The notes: a model not told the origin generated them from the sequence alone. A stretch of 64,000 nt of DNA from Chryseobacterium tructae (GCF_030409875.1 NZ_JAUFQR010000001.1:2418001-2482000); one strand, 5' to 3'; positions 26,513 through 36,179 are shown, counted from the first letter of the stretch. Made by a program: numbers and translations.

Positions 26513-26932
26513 GAAATTAGTATATATTTTTTCGCAGATCGAGCAGAAACCATGGATTAAAAATCTGTATAATTTGCGAAATCAGCAAGAGAAAATCAGT
26601 CCAAATCTGCAGAATATTTCATCAAATAATAAGGTAATGAAGCCGTATAATTATGCCAAACAGTTGGAAAAACTCAACGAGATTAGTATATATTTTCTCG
26701 CAGATTGAGCAGAAAACGTGGGTTAAAAATCTGCATAATTTGCGAAATCATTGAGAGAAAATTAGCCCAGTTCTAAAGAATATTTCATCAAATAAATAAG
26801 GTAATGAAGCCGTATAATTATACCAAATATTTGGAAAAAATCAAGGAGATTAATATTAATTTTCTCGCAGATTGAGCAGATAACGCAGATTTAAAATCTA
26901 CATAATTTATGAAATTAGTGAGAGAATATCGA
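26513..26932. repeat. Three-copy tandem repeat, unit about 166 bp
   Basis: Copies begin near 26513, 26679 and 26846. Each opens with GA(A/G)ATTAGTATATATTTT followed by TCGCAGAT.GAGCAGA, then a segment AATAAGGTAATGAAGCCGTA. The third copy is partial and ends near 26932. Base changes and stops differ between copies, so it is non-coding; an 81-residue open frame at 26463-26708 just reads through the first copy. The CGCAGATTGAGCAGA core resembles a repeat common between genes in Chryseobacterium-like genomes. Confidence 0.75.
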
Positions 26933-26943
26933 TTGCCTAAAAG

Positions 26944-27480
26944 CTAAGGCTCAAAACTTTCGAATTTTCCGTTTTCGTAAAACAAAACAATACGTTGTAT
27001 TTTATTGGTTTGATTTCCAATAACTTGACTTAGTATTTCTTCAGGTGTCTTTTCTAATCGCTGAGAATCCGATATTTTTTCCGGGGCTTTATCTTTGGCT
27101 GATATAACCGATTCTCCAAGAGCATTCAGAGGCTGGTCTGTTTCATCTTCATCCACTCCAAATTCGTCATCGTTATTCATCATGGTAAAAAGATCGGGTA
27201 GAGGCGTTGTTCTTACCGGATCTTCTTCTACTTGTTCCTCTGAAATTGCTGTTTCCGGTAATTTAGGTTTTAGCATTTCACCCTCACCTGTAACTAGCCA
27301 GTCCCAAAGAAGTTCAGGAAAGCGGGATTTTATTTTTATGATAAACTCTAATGACGGTTTATTTCTTCCGGATGTAATATGCGAAATTGAAGAACGCTGC
27401 ACATCGATCTCATCTGCAAATTCAGATGGAGTAAGTTGGGAGTACTCTATAACTTTTGAAATTCTTTCGTTTAAACTCAT
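26944..27480 (-). CDS. XRE-family helix-turn-helix transcriptional regulator
   Basis: A 178-residue protein. The N-terminal domain (about residues 1-65) is a Cro/C1-type HTH: ERISKVIEYSQLTPSEFADE, VQRSSISHITSGRNKPSLEF, then a conserved WDWLVTGEGEM. The middle (about 75-150) is acidic and probably disordered; the end IQRIVLFYENGKFESFEP is basic/aromatic and may be a second small module. Such proteins are common in Chryseobacterium and their targets are unknown. The gene reads away from about 0.9 kb of DNA containing many TACA-N2-TGTA palindromes, the first of which lies 21 bases before its start codon, so autoregulation is likely. Confidence 0.85.
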   Translation of the reverse strand: MSLNERISKVIEYSQLTPSEFADEIDVQRSSISHITSGRNKPSLEFIIKIKSRFPELLWDWLVTGEGEMLKPKLPETAISEEQVEEDPVRTTPLPDLFTMMNNDDEFGVDEDETDQPLNALGESVISAKDKAPEKISDSQRLEKTPEEILSQVIGNQTNKIQRIVLFYENGKFESFEP

Positions 27481-27500
27481 AAAAATAAGCCTTTAATTAT

Positions 27501-28377
27501 GTTACAAATGTAACTTATATAATTTACAAAAGCAAAATACAAATGTAAACAATTTGAAAATTTATCGATATACAATTGTAACATAACTATAAGTATTTAT
27601 TAAATAGATGATTATGGTTAAATTACAAATGTACTTTATTATTGTAATCATTAAATATAAGCTCTATTAATCCTTCAATTCCAGTGCTCTATTTCTATTA
27701 AATGACTTAATTGGATTATAAATGTAAATTTCACCCTTTATAGGTCTTTTTTTGATGCTCTGTTCTTAGTTATCTACTATCTACAATATTAATCTTTTAT
27801 TGATATAAAAAATAGATCACTAAACGGCTAAGGTTATCAATATAAGCTACTTAAAAAGTTTTTTAAAAGATATACAACCGTAAATTACTCTTGTAAACTA
27901 CTCCTTATTCTCATTTTACAGCTAAATTTCTCTTAAAATGAGGAATAATTTTTAGCTAAGGTTCGAGATTCTTTCAAAGCTTCAATTTATATTATTTTCA
28001 ACCTGATTTTATTAGTTTTCTGACTTTTTACATTTGTATAGTAGTATAATTAGCTTCATTTTACATCATTTTTCTGTTTGAAAAAATAACTCATATTTGG
28101 CTTAAAATGGAAGTTTAACCACTTAAAGTATTCTTATAAATACCATTTAGATAAATGATATAACTAATTGAATACAAGTAATTTAAATAATTAGTATTAA
28201 ATTATTCGCAATCCACATTTTTATCAACAGACAATTTGTCAATACATACTGTTTAAAAATGTTACCGATGTTAATACTCTAATAATGACTAAAATTCTAA
28301 AATTAACTTTTGTGAAATTTATTTTGTTTACAAAAATTACTTTAATTTTTACTGAATTCATAACGTTTACAAATGTT
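27501..28377. promoter_or_regulatory. Gene-free region with an array of TACA-N2-TGTA palindromes
   Basis: The 956 bases between the XRE gene and the M14 gene hold no credible gene. Instead the 10-bp palindrome TACA-NN-TGTA occurs at 27503-27512 (within GTTACAAATGTAAC), 27538-27547, 27571-27580 (TACAATTGTA), 27624-27633 and 28029-28038, with one-mismatch copies at 27717-27726 and 28368-28377. Four of the exact copies lie within 131 bases in front of the XRE start. This looks like an operator array, most simply for the XRE protein itself. Confidence 0.5.
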
Positions 28378-28404
28378 AATAACTCTTGTATGACTTAAAA
28401 TGGC

Positions 28405-28412
28405 TAAATTTG
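28405..28412 (+). promoter_or_regulatory. -7 promoter box for the M14 carboxypeptidase
   Basis: TAAATTTG matches TAnnTTTG and lies 24 bases before the ATG at 28437. It falls inside the upstream open frame from 28386, which supports 28437 as the true start. Confidence 0.5.
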
Positions 28413-28436
28413 GTTCCAGTAAATTATTTTCCAGCA

Positions 28437-29546
28437 ATGAACTTTGAACAGATTTATTCTCCTAACCCCGATTTCTCTAATCGCTATATTTCCCCTGAAA
28501 AATTATTTTCTTATCTACAGGCAAATCTCAGCGATTATATTCAAGTGATTGGAACATCCTATTTAGAGAAACCTATTTATCAATTAAGCATCGGAACCGG
28601 AGACATTCAGGTATTAGCCTGGTCACAAATGCACGGTAATGAATCCAATGCTACACATGCGATGCTTGACCTTTTGACAAGTCTTGATAAAGCTCCTGAA
28701 ATGAGGGATGATCTATTCACTAAAATTAAACTAGACTTTATCTTTATGCTCAACCCTGACGGATCTGAAAAATGGACAAGGCTTAATGCCGTTGATATTG
28801 ATCTTAACCGGGATTTTCATAATGAAGCCAGTAAGGAGATCAGGTTTCTGAAAAATGCAGCAGAATCCAAGAAGTATGATTATGCGTTAAACCTTCATGA
28901 GCAGAGAACCATTTTTACCACTGATGGTATTCATCCGGCTACTCTTTCTTTTTTGGCTCCTTCTGAAAATATAGAACGTACCGTAACTGAAAACAGAAAA
29001 AAATGTATGGCAGTTATCGGAAGTGTTTATAGCCATTTAAAAGAAATGATCCCTAATCAGATTGGGAGATATTCTGATGAATTTTATCCGACTTCTACAG
29101 GTGATAATTTTATAAAAGCAGGAATGCCTACTATATTATTTGAAGGGGGACATTTTGTAGATGACTATACAAGAAAAGGAACCCGAAAATATTATACGAT
29201 TGCATTATATTATGCATTGAAAGCAATCAGTGAATTGAACTCAGATACTACAGGATGGGAAACTTATCTTGACATCCCGGAGAATAAGGAAACCCACTAT
29301 GATATTATCTATAGAAATGTAAGATTGAATACAGAACACGAATGTATTTTAGATATTGCCGTGCAGTATAGAGAAATGAAAGAAGAGGAAAAAGATGACA
29401 TTTCTTTTGTTCCTTTTGTAATGGAAGCGGGAGATGTAAAAAAGAGGAAAGGTTGGTTGGAAATAGATTGTACAGGAAAGAAGTTTATTTCTGCTAATAA
29501 ATATCCAAAGTTGGATTCAGTAGTAGATTTTACGATAGAAGATTAA
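28437..29546 (+). CDS. M14-family zinc carboxypeptidase
   Basis: A 369-residue protein from the ATG at 28437 (MNFEQIYSPNPDFSNRY). The M14 zinc ligands are His66 and Glu69 (MHGNES) and His154 (ALNLHEQR); NPDG at 106-109 and LNRD with Arg125 bind substrate, and Glu236 (ILFEGGH) is the catalytic Glu. There is no signal peptide, so it is probably cytoplasmic. The C-terminal 100 residues form an extra small domain. Substrates may be short or modified peptides. It is a single gene with its own -7 box and a very strong terminator. Confidence 0.88.
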   Translation: MNFEQIYSPNPDFSNRYISPEKLFSYLQANLSDYIQVIGTSYLEKPIYQLSIGTGDIQVLAWSQMHGNESNATHAMLDLLTSLDKAPEMRDDLFTKIKLDFIFMLNPDGSEKWTRLNAVDIDLNRDFHNEASKEIRFLKNAAESKKYDYALNLHEQRTIFTTDGIHPATLSFLAPSENIERTVTENRKKCMAVIGSVYSHLKEMIPNQIGRYSDEFYPTSTGDNFIKAGMPTILFEGGHFVDDYTRKGTRKYYTIALYYALKAISELNSDTTGWETYLDIPENKETHYDIIYRNVRLNTEHECILDIAVQYREMKEEEKDDISFVPFVMEAGDVKKRKGWLEIDCTGKKFISANKYPKLDSVVDFTIED

Positions 29547-29584
29547 CAATTTCGGCAGCCCAACGGGCTGCCGAAATTGTTTTA
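29546..29584 (+). terminator. Strong intrinsic terminator after the M14 gene
   Basis: A perfect 16-bp stem (ACAATTTCGGCAGCCC / GGGCTGCCGAAATTGT) with a 3-base loop is followed by TTTTA. Confidence 0.9.
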
Positions 29585-29751
29585 TATATATTTCTATATT
29601 AGAAAATGCAGATCCTAATATAGGAATAAAACCAGGGCTTAAATTCTTGTAAATGGTAAAAGACAGATTATCTTTTTCTTAATTTCTAAAATTTATGTAA
29701 TCTGCAAAATCTGTGTAAGATTCTACTATTTTCTTCAATTGGAGGAAGCGT

Positions 29752-30267
29752 TTAGTTTACTACTTTAATTCCGCTTGCCAGAAACCTGATTTCTTCCTTA
29801 GGCTGTGTAATGGCATCAATTTCAGATTGGGGTTTCTTTGCATCTTCAGCATAATGTTTTTGCTCATCTACAGAAATTACTTTTCTTTCAGCATTCCCTT
29901 CCAGAACTACATTTTTACCCTTTAAAGCGGTTGGAACGAAGAAGGCATAATCTTTCATTTTTACAAAAAACTGTGAATTGTCTTCAGTTTGAATAGTCAG
30001 CCAGCAACCTTTTTTCTCACATACATCGGTTACTTTTCCTTTAATAGCTACGTTTTCCAGCTTTTTATTTTCCTTTTTAAGCTTTTTACCCAGTTTGTCT
30101 ACTGTAATGGCTTTAGATTCTGTATTGGCAGCAACTCCGGCTCCGTATATATCACCTAACAGAGCATTTCCTGCTGGTGGTGAAAATTTCTTTTGTGATG
30201 TTTCCTGAGCAAAAGCCAGCGTAGAAGCACTTACAGCTACTGCGAATAATATAGCTTTAAATTTCAT
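29752..30267 (-). CDS. DUF4920-type periplasmic protein
   Basis: A 171-residue exported protein from the ATG at 30267. The signal peptide is MKFKAILFAVAVSASTLAFA. The mature part has the segment AIKGKVTDVCEKKGCWLTIQ, with two Cys, and FFVKMKDYAFFVPTALKGK, matching the DUF4920 family, which is related to OB-fold periplasmic domains that often carry a KGCW motif. The role is unknown; a metal or redox function is possible. An upstream TTG would extend the frame, but it overlaps the -7 box TATTTTTG (30283-30290, minus strand), so the ATG is preferred. Confidence 0.85.
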   Translation of the reverse strand: MKFKAILFAVAVSASTLAFAQETSQKKFSPPAGNALLGDIYGAGVAANTESKAITVDKLGKKLKKENKKLENVAIKGKVTDVCEKKGCWLTIQTEDNSQFFVKMKDYAFFVPTALKGKNVVLEGNAERKVISVDEQKHYAEDAKKPQSEIDAITQPKEEIRFLASGIKVVN

Positions 30268-30282
30268 GTTTAATATTTTTTT

Positions 30283-30290
30283 CAAAAATA
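30283..30290 (-). promoter_or_regulatory. -7 promoter box for the DUF4920 gene
   Basis: On the minus strand this reads TATTTTTG, matching TAnnTTTG, and lies 15 bases before the ATG at 30267. Confidence 0.45.
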
Positions 30291-30409
30291 CTAATTAATA
30301 TTGAATCATAAATCGATAAAAATTAATAATAAACAGGTACTTATGTAAAATTTTAATAAAATTCAAAATGAAAGGCAGATTTGTTTATATTTGACGCCTA
30401 TACTTGACT

Positions 30410-31821
30410 ATGCATAAAAAACTGAAACTGTGGGATGCCATTATGCTTGTAATGGGGTCTATGATCGGAAGTGGGATCTTTATTGTAAGCGCTGATATGA
30501 TGCGTAATCTAGGCTCCGGCTACTGGCTGATAGTAGTCTGGGTTATAACAGGAATAATGACTGTGGCCGCAGCAATAAGCTATGGCGAACTATCTGCTCT
30601 GTTTCCAAAGGCTGGTGGCCAATATACATATCTGAAAGAAATCTTCGGGAGAAGGATGGGGTTTTTGTACGGTTGGGGATTGTTTACTGTGATACAAACC
30701 GGAACAATTGCAGCTGTGGCAATGGCTTTTGGTAAATTTACGGCATACCTTGTACCCTCACTTAATGATGCTGCACCTATTATCCAAAGTGGGGAATTTA
30801 AGATTACATGGATACAAATTTTAGCAATTGCAGTTATTCTTTTGCTTACCTATATCAATACAAGAGGAGTAGAAAGTGGCAAATTTTTACAGAATATATT
30901 TACAGGATCTAAAATCATAGCTTTAATAGGGCTGATTGCCGTAGGATTTATTTTGGTAGATTTCTCCCATTTATCTGAAAATTTTAGTCTTGGAATGGAT
31001 TCTTTTAATAATCTGAAAAAAGATCTGAGTGGAAATTTTCTTAAAGAAGGCTGGGAGCCTATTGGCGGAATGACCTTAATGGGCGGAATTGCTGCAGCGA
31101 TGGTAGGCTCCGTTTTCAGTTCTGTAGCTTGGGAAAGTGTGACTTTTGTTTCCGGAGAGATTGAAAATCCAAAAAGAAATGTAGTAAAATCAATGATTTA
31201 TGGAACTTCTGCCGTAATGATTTTATACATAGCCGTTAATTTTGTGTATTTAAACGCGTTAGATAGAGATAGTATTGCTTTTGCCACTAATGATAGGGTT
31301 GCAGTAGCTGCATCACAGAATATTTTTGGAAGTGCAGGAACAATTATCATTGCTTTGTTGGTGATGATTTCGACTTTTGGATGTGACAACGGATTAATAT
31401 TAGCTGGAGCAAGAGTGTTTCAAACGATGGCAAAAGACAAAATGTTTTTTACATCTGCAGAAAAGAATAATAAAAATGAAGTGCCGGAGAATGCATTGTG
31501 GATGCAGGGAGTCTGGGCATCTTTATTATGTCTGAGCGGACAGTATGGAAACCTGTTGGATATGATTTCATTCGTAATTGTTCTGTTCTATATGATTACG
31601 GTTTCGGAGTTATTTATTTAAGAATTAAAGAACCTGGCCTGGAAAGACCTTATAAAACCTGGTTGTATCCCGTGACACCAATTATATACCTTATTATAGG
31701 AACTGTTTTCTGTATCTTATTATTAATATACAAACAACAATACACATGGCCGGGATTTTTACTGGTACTATTGGGACTTCCGGTGTACTATTTTATTAAC
31801 CGGAAAAAAGCAGATCAATAG
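30410..31821 (+). pseudogene. APC-family amino acid permease, frameshifted in this sequence
   Basis: Amino acid/polyamine permease of about 470 residues with about 12 hydrophobic segments. It opens MHKKLKLWDAIMLVMGSMIG then SGIFIVSADM, the typical TM1 motif GSMIGSGIF. The frame breaks at 31602-31604: GGTTTCGGAG should read GGTTTTCGGAG. Restoring one T gives MITVFGVIYLRIKEPGLERP and continues to 31821 with the last transmembrane segments. No other damage is visible, so the gene is probably intact in the organism. The substrate is unknown. A -7 box TATATTTG lies at 30386-30393. The upstream TTG at 30404 is not used as start. Confidence 0.87.
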
Positions 31822-31845
31822 ATTTATATTATAGATAATAGTTTC

Positions 31846-31880
31846 AGGGCTTTCAATTCAGTTTGAAGGCCCTAACTTTT
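31846..31880 (+). terminator. Weak intrinsic terminator after the APC permease
   Basis: An 11-bp stem (AGGGCTTTCAA / TTTGAAGGCCCT region) is followed by a short T-run (CTTTTG). Confidence 0.5.
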
Positions 31881-31981
31881 GAATAATATTTTAATTTATT
31901 ATGACAATTATTTAGTGAAAATGTGTATTTTGGTATTTCGTTTTTAAGTAAACGGAACCATGAAGTAAAAAACAAGAAGTA

Positions 31982-32422
31982 ATGGATACACCAAATTACA
32001 GAATGCCCTTTGTACCGTCTACATTAATGACAGAAGGGGGAAGTATCGATACCTGCGATATGGGAGAAAGTATTGCTCACAATATTATGCTGCTGATCAC
32101 GACCAAAAAAGGGGAGAACAGATACGATGAAAACTATGGAAACGATGTTTGGAACCTGGAATTCGATAATGGAGTAACCAGTGCTATCTGGGAAAATGTT
32201 TTCGTTAAAAGTCTCAGAAGGCAGATTCAGGAATATGAACCAAGAATTGTACAGCCTCAAATTGATGCCCATATCCAATTTGTAGAACACAGTTACGATA
32301 CCAAAGAACACACAGAAATCAAAAAGAAAGTAAGAATTGCCATCAATGCCAAGATGGAGGAAACAGGAGATCGTTTCAGTTTTTCGACTGAACTATTCCT
32401 GAGCCCTATGTCTATTGATTAA
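31982..32422 (+). CDS. tssE: T6SS baseplate protein TssE (GPW/gp25 family)
   Basis: A 146-residue cytoplasmic protein of the gp25-like lysozyme-fold family without lysozyme activity. The segment SIAHNIMLLITTKKGENRYDE then NYGNDVWNLEF is the conserved core, including the GENR-xxxxYG-type region; VQPQIDAHIQFVEH follows. TssE is part of the baseplate wedge at the base of the contractile sheath. tssF starts 22 bases after the stop, so they are one operon. The length matches the type VI (subtype iii) system of Bacteroidetes. Other core genes (tssB, tssC, tssH, tssK) are not in the window. Confidence 0.85.
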   Translation: MDTPNYRMPFVPSTLMTEGGSIDTCDMGESIAHNIMLLITTKKGENRYDENYGNDVWNLEFDNGVTSAIWENVFVKSLRRQIQEYEPRIVQPQIDAHIQFVEHSYDTKEHTEIKKKVRIAINAKMEETGDRFSFSTELFLSPMSID

Positions 32423-32444
32423 TATTTTTAACAGAAAAAAAATT

Positions 32445-34328
32445 ATGAACCTAGATCAAAATATTTATTCCAAAGAATCTGTAAAAGCAAGAATGCTTCA
32501 GAATGCCACTAAAGTATGGGGATTGAAAAGTCCGCAATCGTTAGATCCATTTGTAAAACTATTAATTGACGCATTCAGTACAGAAGTTTTTAAAGCGAAT
32601 AATGAAATACAAACAGTAAATGCCCGAATTCTCGAAAAATTGGCAAAACTGTTAACACCTTCTATTTATACTCATCCTATTCCGGCTCATGCGGTGGCTT
32701 TCACACAACCTTATGATTCTACAGAAGTTTTGTTGGAACATACAGAGTTTTTCTTCCGCAAACAAATGACTTCTACGGTAAAATCGGAATCGGATAAACA
32801 GCTTAATATTCCTTTTACTCCGGTAGGGAATGTTAGAATTAATAAAGTTCACACTTCAGTAATGTTCGTAGGAAATACCTGCTACAGCATTGATGACCGA
32901 TTCAATAAAATTCCGATTGCAAGATTTAACGGGAGACCTGAAGATTATAGAAAGGTTACAGTAGGGGTGGATGTGAGTAAATATGTAAGTGAATATTTTC
33001 CTAAATACATGAGCATATTCTGCTCTAATCCTGCTTTTGAACATTTGGATTTTGTATACAAACTATTGCCTTATATTACAGTTTCAAGTAATGGAAATCC
33101 ATTGTTTGTAAGAGAGGGATTAAGTTATCTTTCGGAGACTGCTCCGGATGGATATGAGCAAATGTTCAAAGAACAATCTATCCGAAATAAGGTGATTGAA
33201 GATATTAAAAGTATCTATCGACATAAATTTATTGAAATTACAGGACTTTCTAACAGTCTGTTCTCAGAACCCGGACAACTTCCGCAGAATCTTGATTTCC
33301 TTGCGGGGAAAGAAGAGATTGTAAAATATCTGGATAATAAACGTTATTTATGGCTTACGTTTGAATTTCCGCCACAATTCTCAGCAGAGATTCTTGACAA
33401 CTTCTCATTTGTATTGAACGCCTTCCCAATCTATAACAGAGGCTGGAAGAAAACAGAATACAGCCTTGATATTATGGGAAATAATATTCCTTTAGTAACA
33501 GACGAGGGCGAACATTTCTTATATGTAGATGATGTACAGGATGGAGACGGAAGAAAATATACTGAAATACCATTTACGCCAGCTGATGATCTTAAAAAAG
33601 GATTATATACGGTGAGAAAAGGAGGAATGGAACGCTTCACCAGCAGGAATGCGGTGGATATGATCGCCAATGTTCTGGAGCTGACAAGAGATGAGATTGC
33701 AGCATTTTCTCTTTTAAACAGAGATAATGTAAAAGGGGTGCTTAGCGAAATGTCTGACAAGATGAAATCTATGGTACAGAAAGTAAACAATGCCAAAAGA
33801 AACATCAGACAGGAACTGAACTATGTTATTATGGAACCTGTAGAAAAAACAGACCATACCTATGCTTCTTTCTGGATCACCCATTGTACATTAGCCAATC
33901 ATATGCGTCCGGGAACCGAACTTTCTAACCAGCTGAAATCGCAAACTGTTGTGCTGCTTACAGAAACGTTGGGTGGTGCTGAAGAACAAAAAGGAACTGA
34001 CAGCATTCAGGCTTATAAATATGCATTAACGACAAGAGATAAAATTATTTCCCTTGAAGATGTTAAAAATTATTGCCGAATGATCCTCAAAGATGAATTA
34101 AGAGAAGTAAGGGTAAAAAGGGGAACGATGATCAGTAATAAACCTAAAGAAGGTTTTGTAAGAACTGTTGAGGTTGAAATTGTTCCACAGAATTATGCTT
34201 TCTATGGAAGAGCATATTGGGAAAATATGGCAAACATCACCAGAAACCAAATCATTGCTAAAGCAATAGACGGTATTGAATATCTGGTGAAAGTAACGAA
34301 TGAAGACGTCGAATTCCAGGACATGTAA
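32445..34328 (+). CDS. tssF: T6SS baseplate protein TssF family
   Basis: A 627-residue cytoplasmic protein from the ATG at 32445 (MNLDQNIYSKESVKARML). Typical TssF features are an N-terminal KVWGLKSPQSLDPFVKLLID segment, LEKLAKLLTPSIYTHPIPAH, a central FEFPPQFSAEILDNFSFVLN and AFPIYNRGWKKT. TssF with TssE, TssG and TssK builds the baseplate of the contractile injection machine. The frame also opens upstream at a TTG overlapping tssE, but the ATG is preferred. The DUF3829 lipoprotein follows after 25 bases. Confidence 0.87.
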   Translation: MNLDQNIYSKESVKARMLQNATKVWGLKSPQSLDPFVKLLIDAFSTEVFKANNEIQTVNARILEKLAKLLTPSIYTHPIPAHAVAFTQPYDSTEVLLEHTEFFFRKQMTSTVKSESDKQLNIPFTPVGNVRINKVHTSVMFVGNTCYSIDDRFNKIPIARFNGRPEDYRKVTVGVDVSKYVSEYFPKYMSIFCSNPAFEHLDFVYKLLPYITVSSNGNPLFVREGLSYLSETAPDGYEQMFKEQSIRNKVIEDIKSIYRHKFIEITGLSNSLFSEPGQLPQNLDFLAGKEEIVKYLDNKRYLWLTFEFPPQFSAEILDNFSFVLNAFPIYNRGWKKTEYSLDIMGNNIPLVTDEGEHFLYVDDVQDGDGRKYTEIPFTPADDLKKGLYTVRKGGMERFTSRNAVDMIANVLELTRDEIAAFSLLNRDNVKGVLSEMSDKMKSMVQKVNNAKRNIRQELNYVIMEPVEKTDHTYASFWITHCTLANHMRPGTELSNQLKSQTVVLLTETLGGAEEQKGTDSIQAYKYALTTRDKIISLEDVKNYCRMILKDELREVRVKRGTMISNKPKEGFVRTVEVEIVPQNYAFYGRAYWENMANITRNQIIAKAIDGIEYLVKVTNEDVEFQDM

Positions 34329-34353
34329 AATTTGGACATTAAAATAAAAAATT

Positions 34354-35283
34354 ATGAAGAAGTTTATTATACTTGCAATGGCCCTATCTCTAACCGCTAC
34401 AGTGGTAAGCTGTAAAAAAGGAGCAGAAAAATTGGGTAATGCCGTTTTAAATATGGGAAGTGAGACAGATGCCAATGCTATTATTGATTTTAATAACAAT
34501 TTTATAGACTCTTATAAAAGTACATCCAGACATATTGAGAAAGTCTTAAAATATGCGGATGACGCAGTGGCTACATCAAAAGGTAAAAAAGGATTAATAA
34601 TACCTATTACATTGACTTCCATGGATTATTCCTTTTCAAAGATTAAGGGAATTCCATCAGGGTTTGATAAAGAAAAGGACGCTATTGAAAAAGAATTCAA
34701 TATTTATAAGACCAAAAAGGAAAATATAGATAAAAAGGTTGCAGAACTGAAGTCCTATATGACTTCGGAAGATTATAAAGATGATAAAGGTGCCAAAGCT
34801 GAAGCCATCAGAAAAGAAATTGAAGCTGAAGCCAGTGCTTTCTATGGAGCCGGTGAAAATATCATGACCAAGATTAAACCTGCTACAGATGCTGCAGAAG
34901 AAGTTATTTTAAAAGATCATCCAATGAAGGAGTATATCATCTCTTCCAAAAATGTAATGAATTCAATGGATTCTGTGATTGATCTTCTAGGGAAACAATA
35001 TTCAGGGCAATTCAACGAAGCAGAAGCGCAGAAAAAGTATGATGAATTTGCTAAAGCAGTAGAATCCAATGCAAAACTAAACTTTGATGTGAAAGATCAG
35101 CAGTATTCTTACAAAAAGTCGCAATTTGAAAGTTTCAACAAAAATGCTTCTAACTTTTTGGATCTGTATAGAAAACTGATCCGAGATGCTAAAGAGAAAG
35201 GAAAAATTCAGGATAACGATATTAATCAGATCGATTCTTCTTATGAAAGTGTGCTGGGAGCATACAATTCTTTTGTTAAATAA
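34354..35283 (+). CDS. DUF3829-type lipoprotein linked to the T6SS genes
   Basis: A 309-residue predicted lipoprotein: MKKFIILAMALSLTATVVSC is a signal peptide ending at a lipobox Cys. The mature part is helical and Lys/Glu-rich (KKENIDKKVAELKSYM, AKAEAIRKEIEAEASAFYG), with a coiled-coil look, and fits DUF3829/YiiG-like proteins. It sits 25 bases after tssF and ends in a terminator, so it is the last gene of the tssE-tssF unit. In this position it could be an envelope-bound accessory of the Bacteroidetes T6SS, in place of the TssJ lipoprotein absent from subtype iii; that is an inference from location. Confidence 0.78.
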   Translation: MKKFIILAMALSLTATVVSCKKGAEKLGNAVLNMGSETDANAIIDFNNNFIDSYKSTSRHIEKVLKYADDAVATSKGKKGLIIPITLTSMDYSFSKIKGIPSGFDKEKDAIEKEFNIYKTKKENIDKKVAELKSYMTSEDYKDDKGAKAEAIRKEIEAEASAFYGAGENIMTKIKPATDAAEEVILKDHPMKEYIISSKNVMNSMDSVIDLLGKQYSGQFNEAEAQKKYDEFAKAVESNAKLNFDVKDQQYSYKKSQFESFNKNASNFLDLYRKLIRDAKEKGKIQDNDINQIDSSYESVLGAYNSFVK

Positions 35284-35326
35284 ACTTTTTGATTCGTTGT
35301 AAAAAACGACCCTCATTTTCACTTAT

Positions 35327-35358
35327 AAAGTGCCGTAGAAATATGGCACTTTTTTTAT
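35327..35358 (+). terminator. Intrinsic terminator closing the T6SS gene group
   Basis: The stem AAAGTGCC / GGCACTTT with a 10-base loop is followed by seven T. Confidence 0.85.
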
Positions 35359-35916
35359 GTTTATTATGCAAGGAATAATGGATGTGAATTTATTTTTACC
35401 CTTGTAATATCCTGTAGTACAAATGCCTACGTGTGATTTAAATCACTATTATGGGAATTATGAAATAATAAAATTGAATAATATAATATTTTGAAAAAAA
35501 ATCATTATAATTTTACTATATCAAAATGGAATAGTATAATAAATGAATAATATTATATAATAGATAATTAAAAAAGGAAAACATTGTGAACTATAAAATA
35601 TTGTATCGGTTTTTTTGTTTACAAATCTTTAAATCAATATCAGTAAATCTACTTCCTGTTTATCAGATCTTTTGATCTTCATTCCTGAAATTAACCATAA
35701 TGAGCATTCATTTCAGGGTAGGATATGTTAAAATTAAAATTATTAAAATACTTGTGCACAGTATAGAGCAGCTGATGATGCTTTTTGTCTCTTCCACACA
35801 AACTTGCTTTAGGCAGTTGCTTCGCGCTCTTGACATTTAATTTCTTAAATGGATACAATGCCTGTTATTCTATAAACAGGATAAATAAGTACTATCAACC
35901 ACAAATCTATTACATT
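35359..35916 (+). other. AT-rich region upstream of the lanthipeptide precursor array
   Basis: About 560 bases with no gene. The first half is extremely AT-rich (35460-35560). A hairpin CCTGTT / AACAGG lies at 35861-35880. An open frame runs into precursor 1 from 35785 but has no leader-like features. The promoter of the array must lie here, but I cannot fix a good TAnnTTTG box. Confidence 0.5.
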
Positions 35917-36066
35917 ATGAAAACTAAAAAAACATTAAAGTTCTCAAAAGAGACGATTGTTATTTTGGATAATAAATCTAAACAAACAATCATTGGTGGA
36001 CAATTACAAAAAGCAGGAAACGAAACAGTGAAATGGTATAGCTGTATTCGCTTATGCTTGGGATAA
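35917..36066 (+). CDS. Class I lanthipeptide-type precursor 1
   Basis: A 49-residue precursor. The leader begins MKTKKTLKFSKETIVILDNK and ends in GG at residues 27-28, carrying the LxFSKETxxxL motif of Bacteroidetes class I lanthipeptide leaders, which the LanB dehydratase recognises. The 21-residue core starts with Gln and has one Thr, one Ser and two Cys (TVKWYSCIRLC). Dehydration of Ser/Thr by LanB and addition of Cys by LanC would give lanthionine rings. It is the first of nine tandem copies; the frame extends upstream to 35785, but every other copy starts at the equivalent MKTKK/MKAKK Met. Confidence 0.82.
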   Translation: MKTKKTLKFSKETIVILDNKSKQTIIGGQLQKAGNETVKWYSCIRLCLG

Positions 36067-36179
36067 AGCGTATATAATAGGAAGAATCAATTATAATTGA
36101 TAACAAATCGATCATCATTTGACTTGCCTATTATTTAAGTAAACTAATTTTTCTAACTAATCATAAACCATATTACATT

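Noticed and set aside
26463..26708. 81-residue open frame on the plus strand
   Set aside because: It reads through the tandem repeat; the equivalent frames of the other copies carry stops and shifts, so it is not a gene.
35785..35916. 44-codon N-terminal extension of precursor 1
   Set aside because: None of the other eight precursors has it, and all begin at the equivalent Met of the MK(T/A)KK leader.
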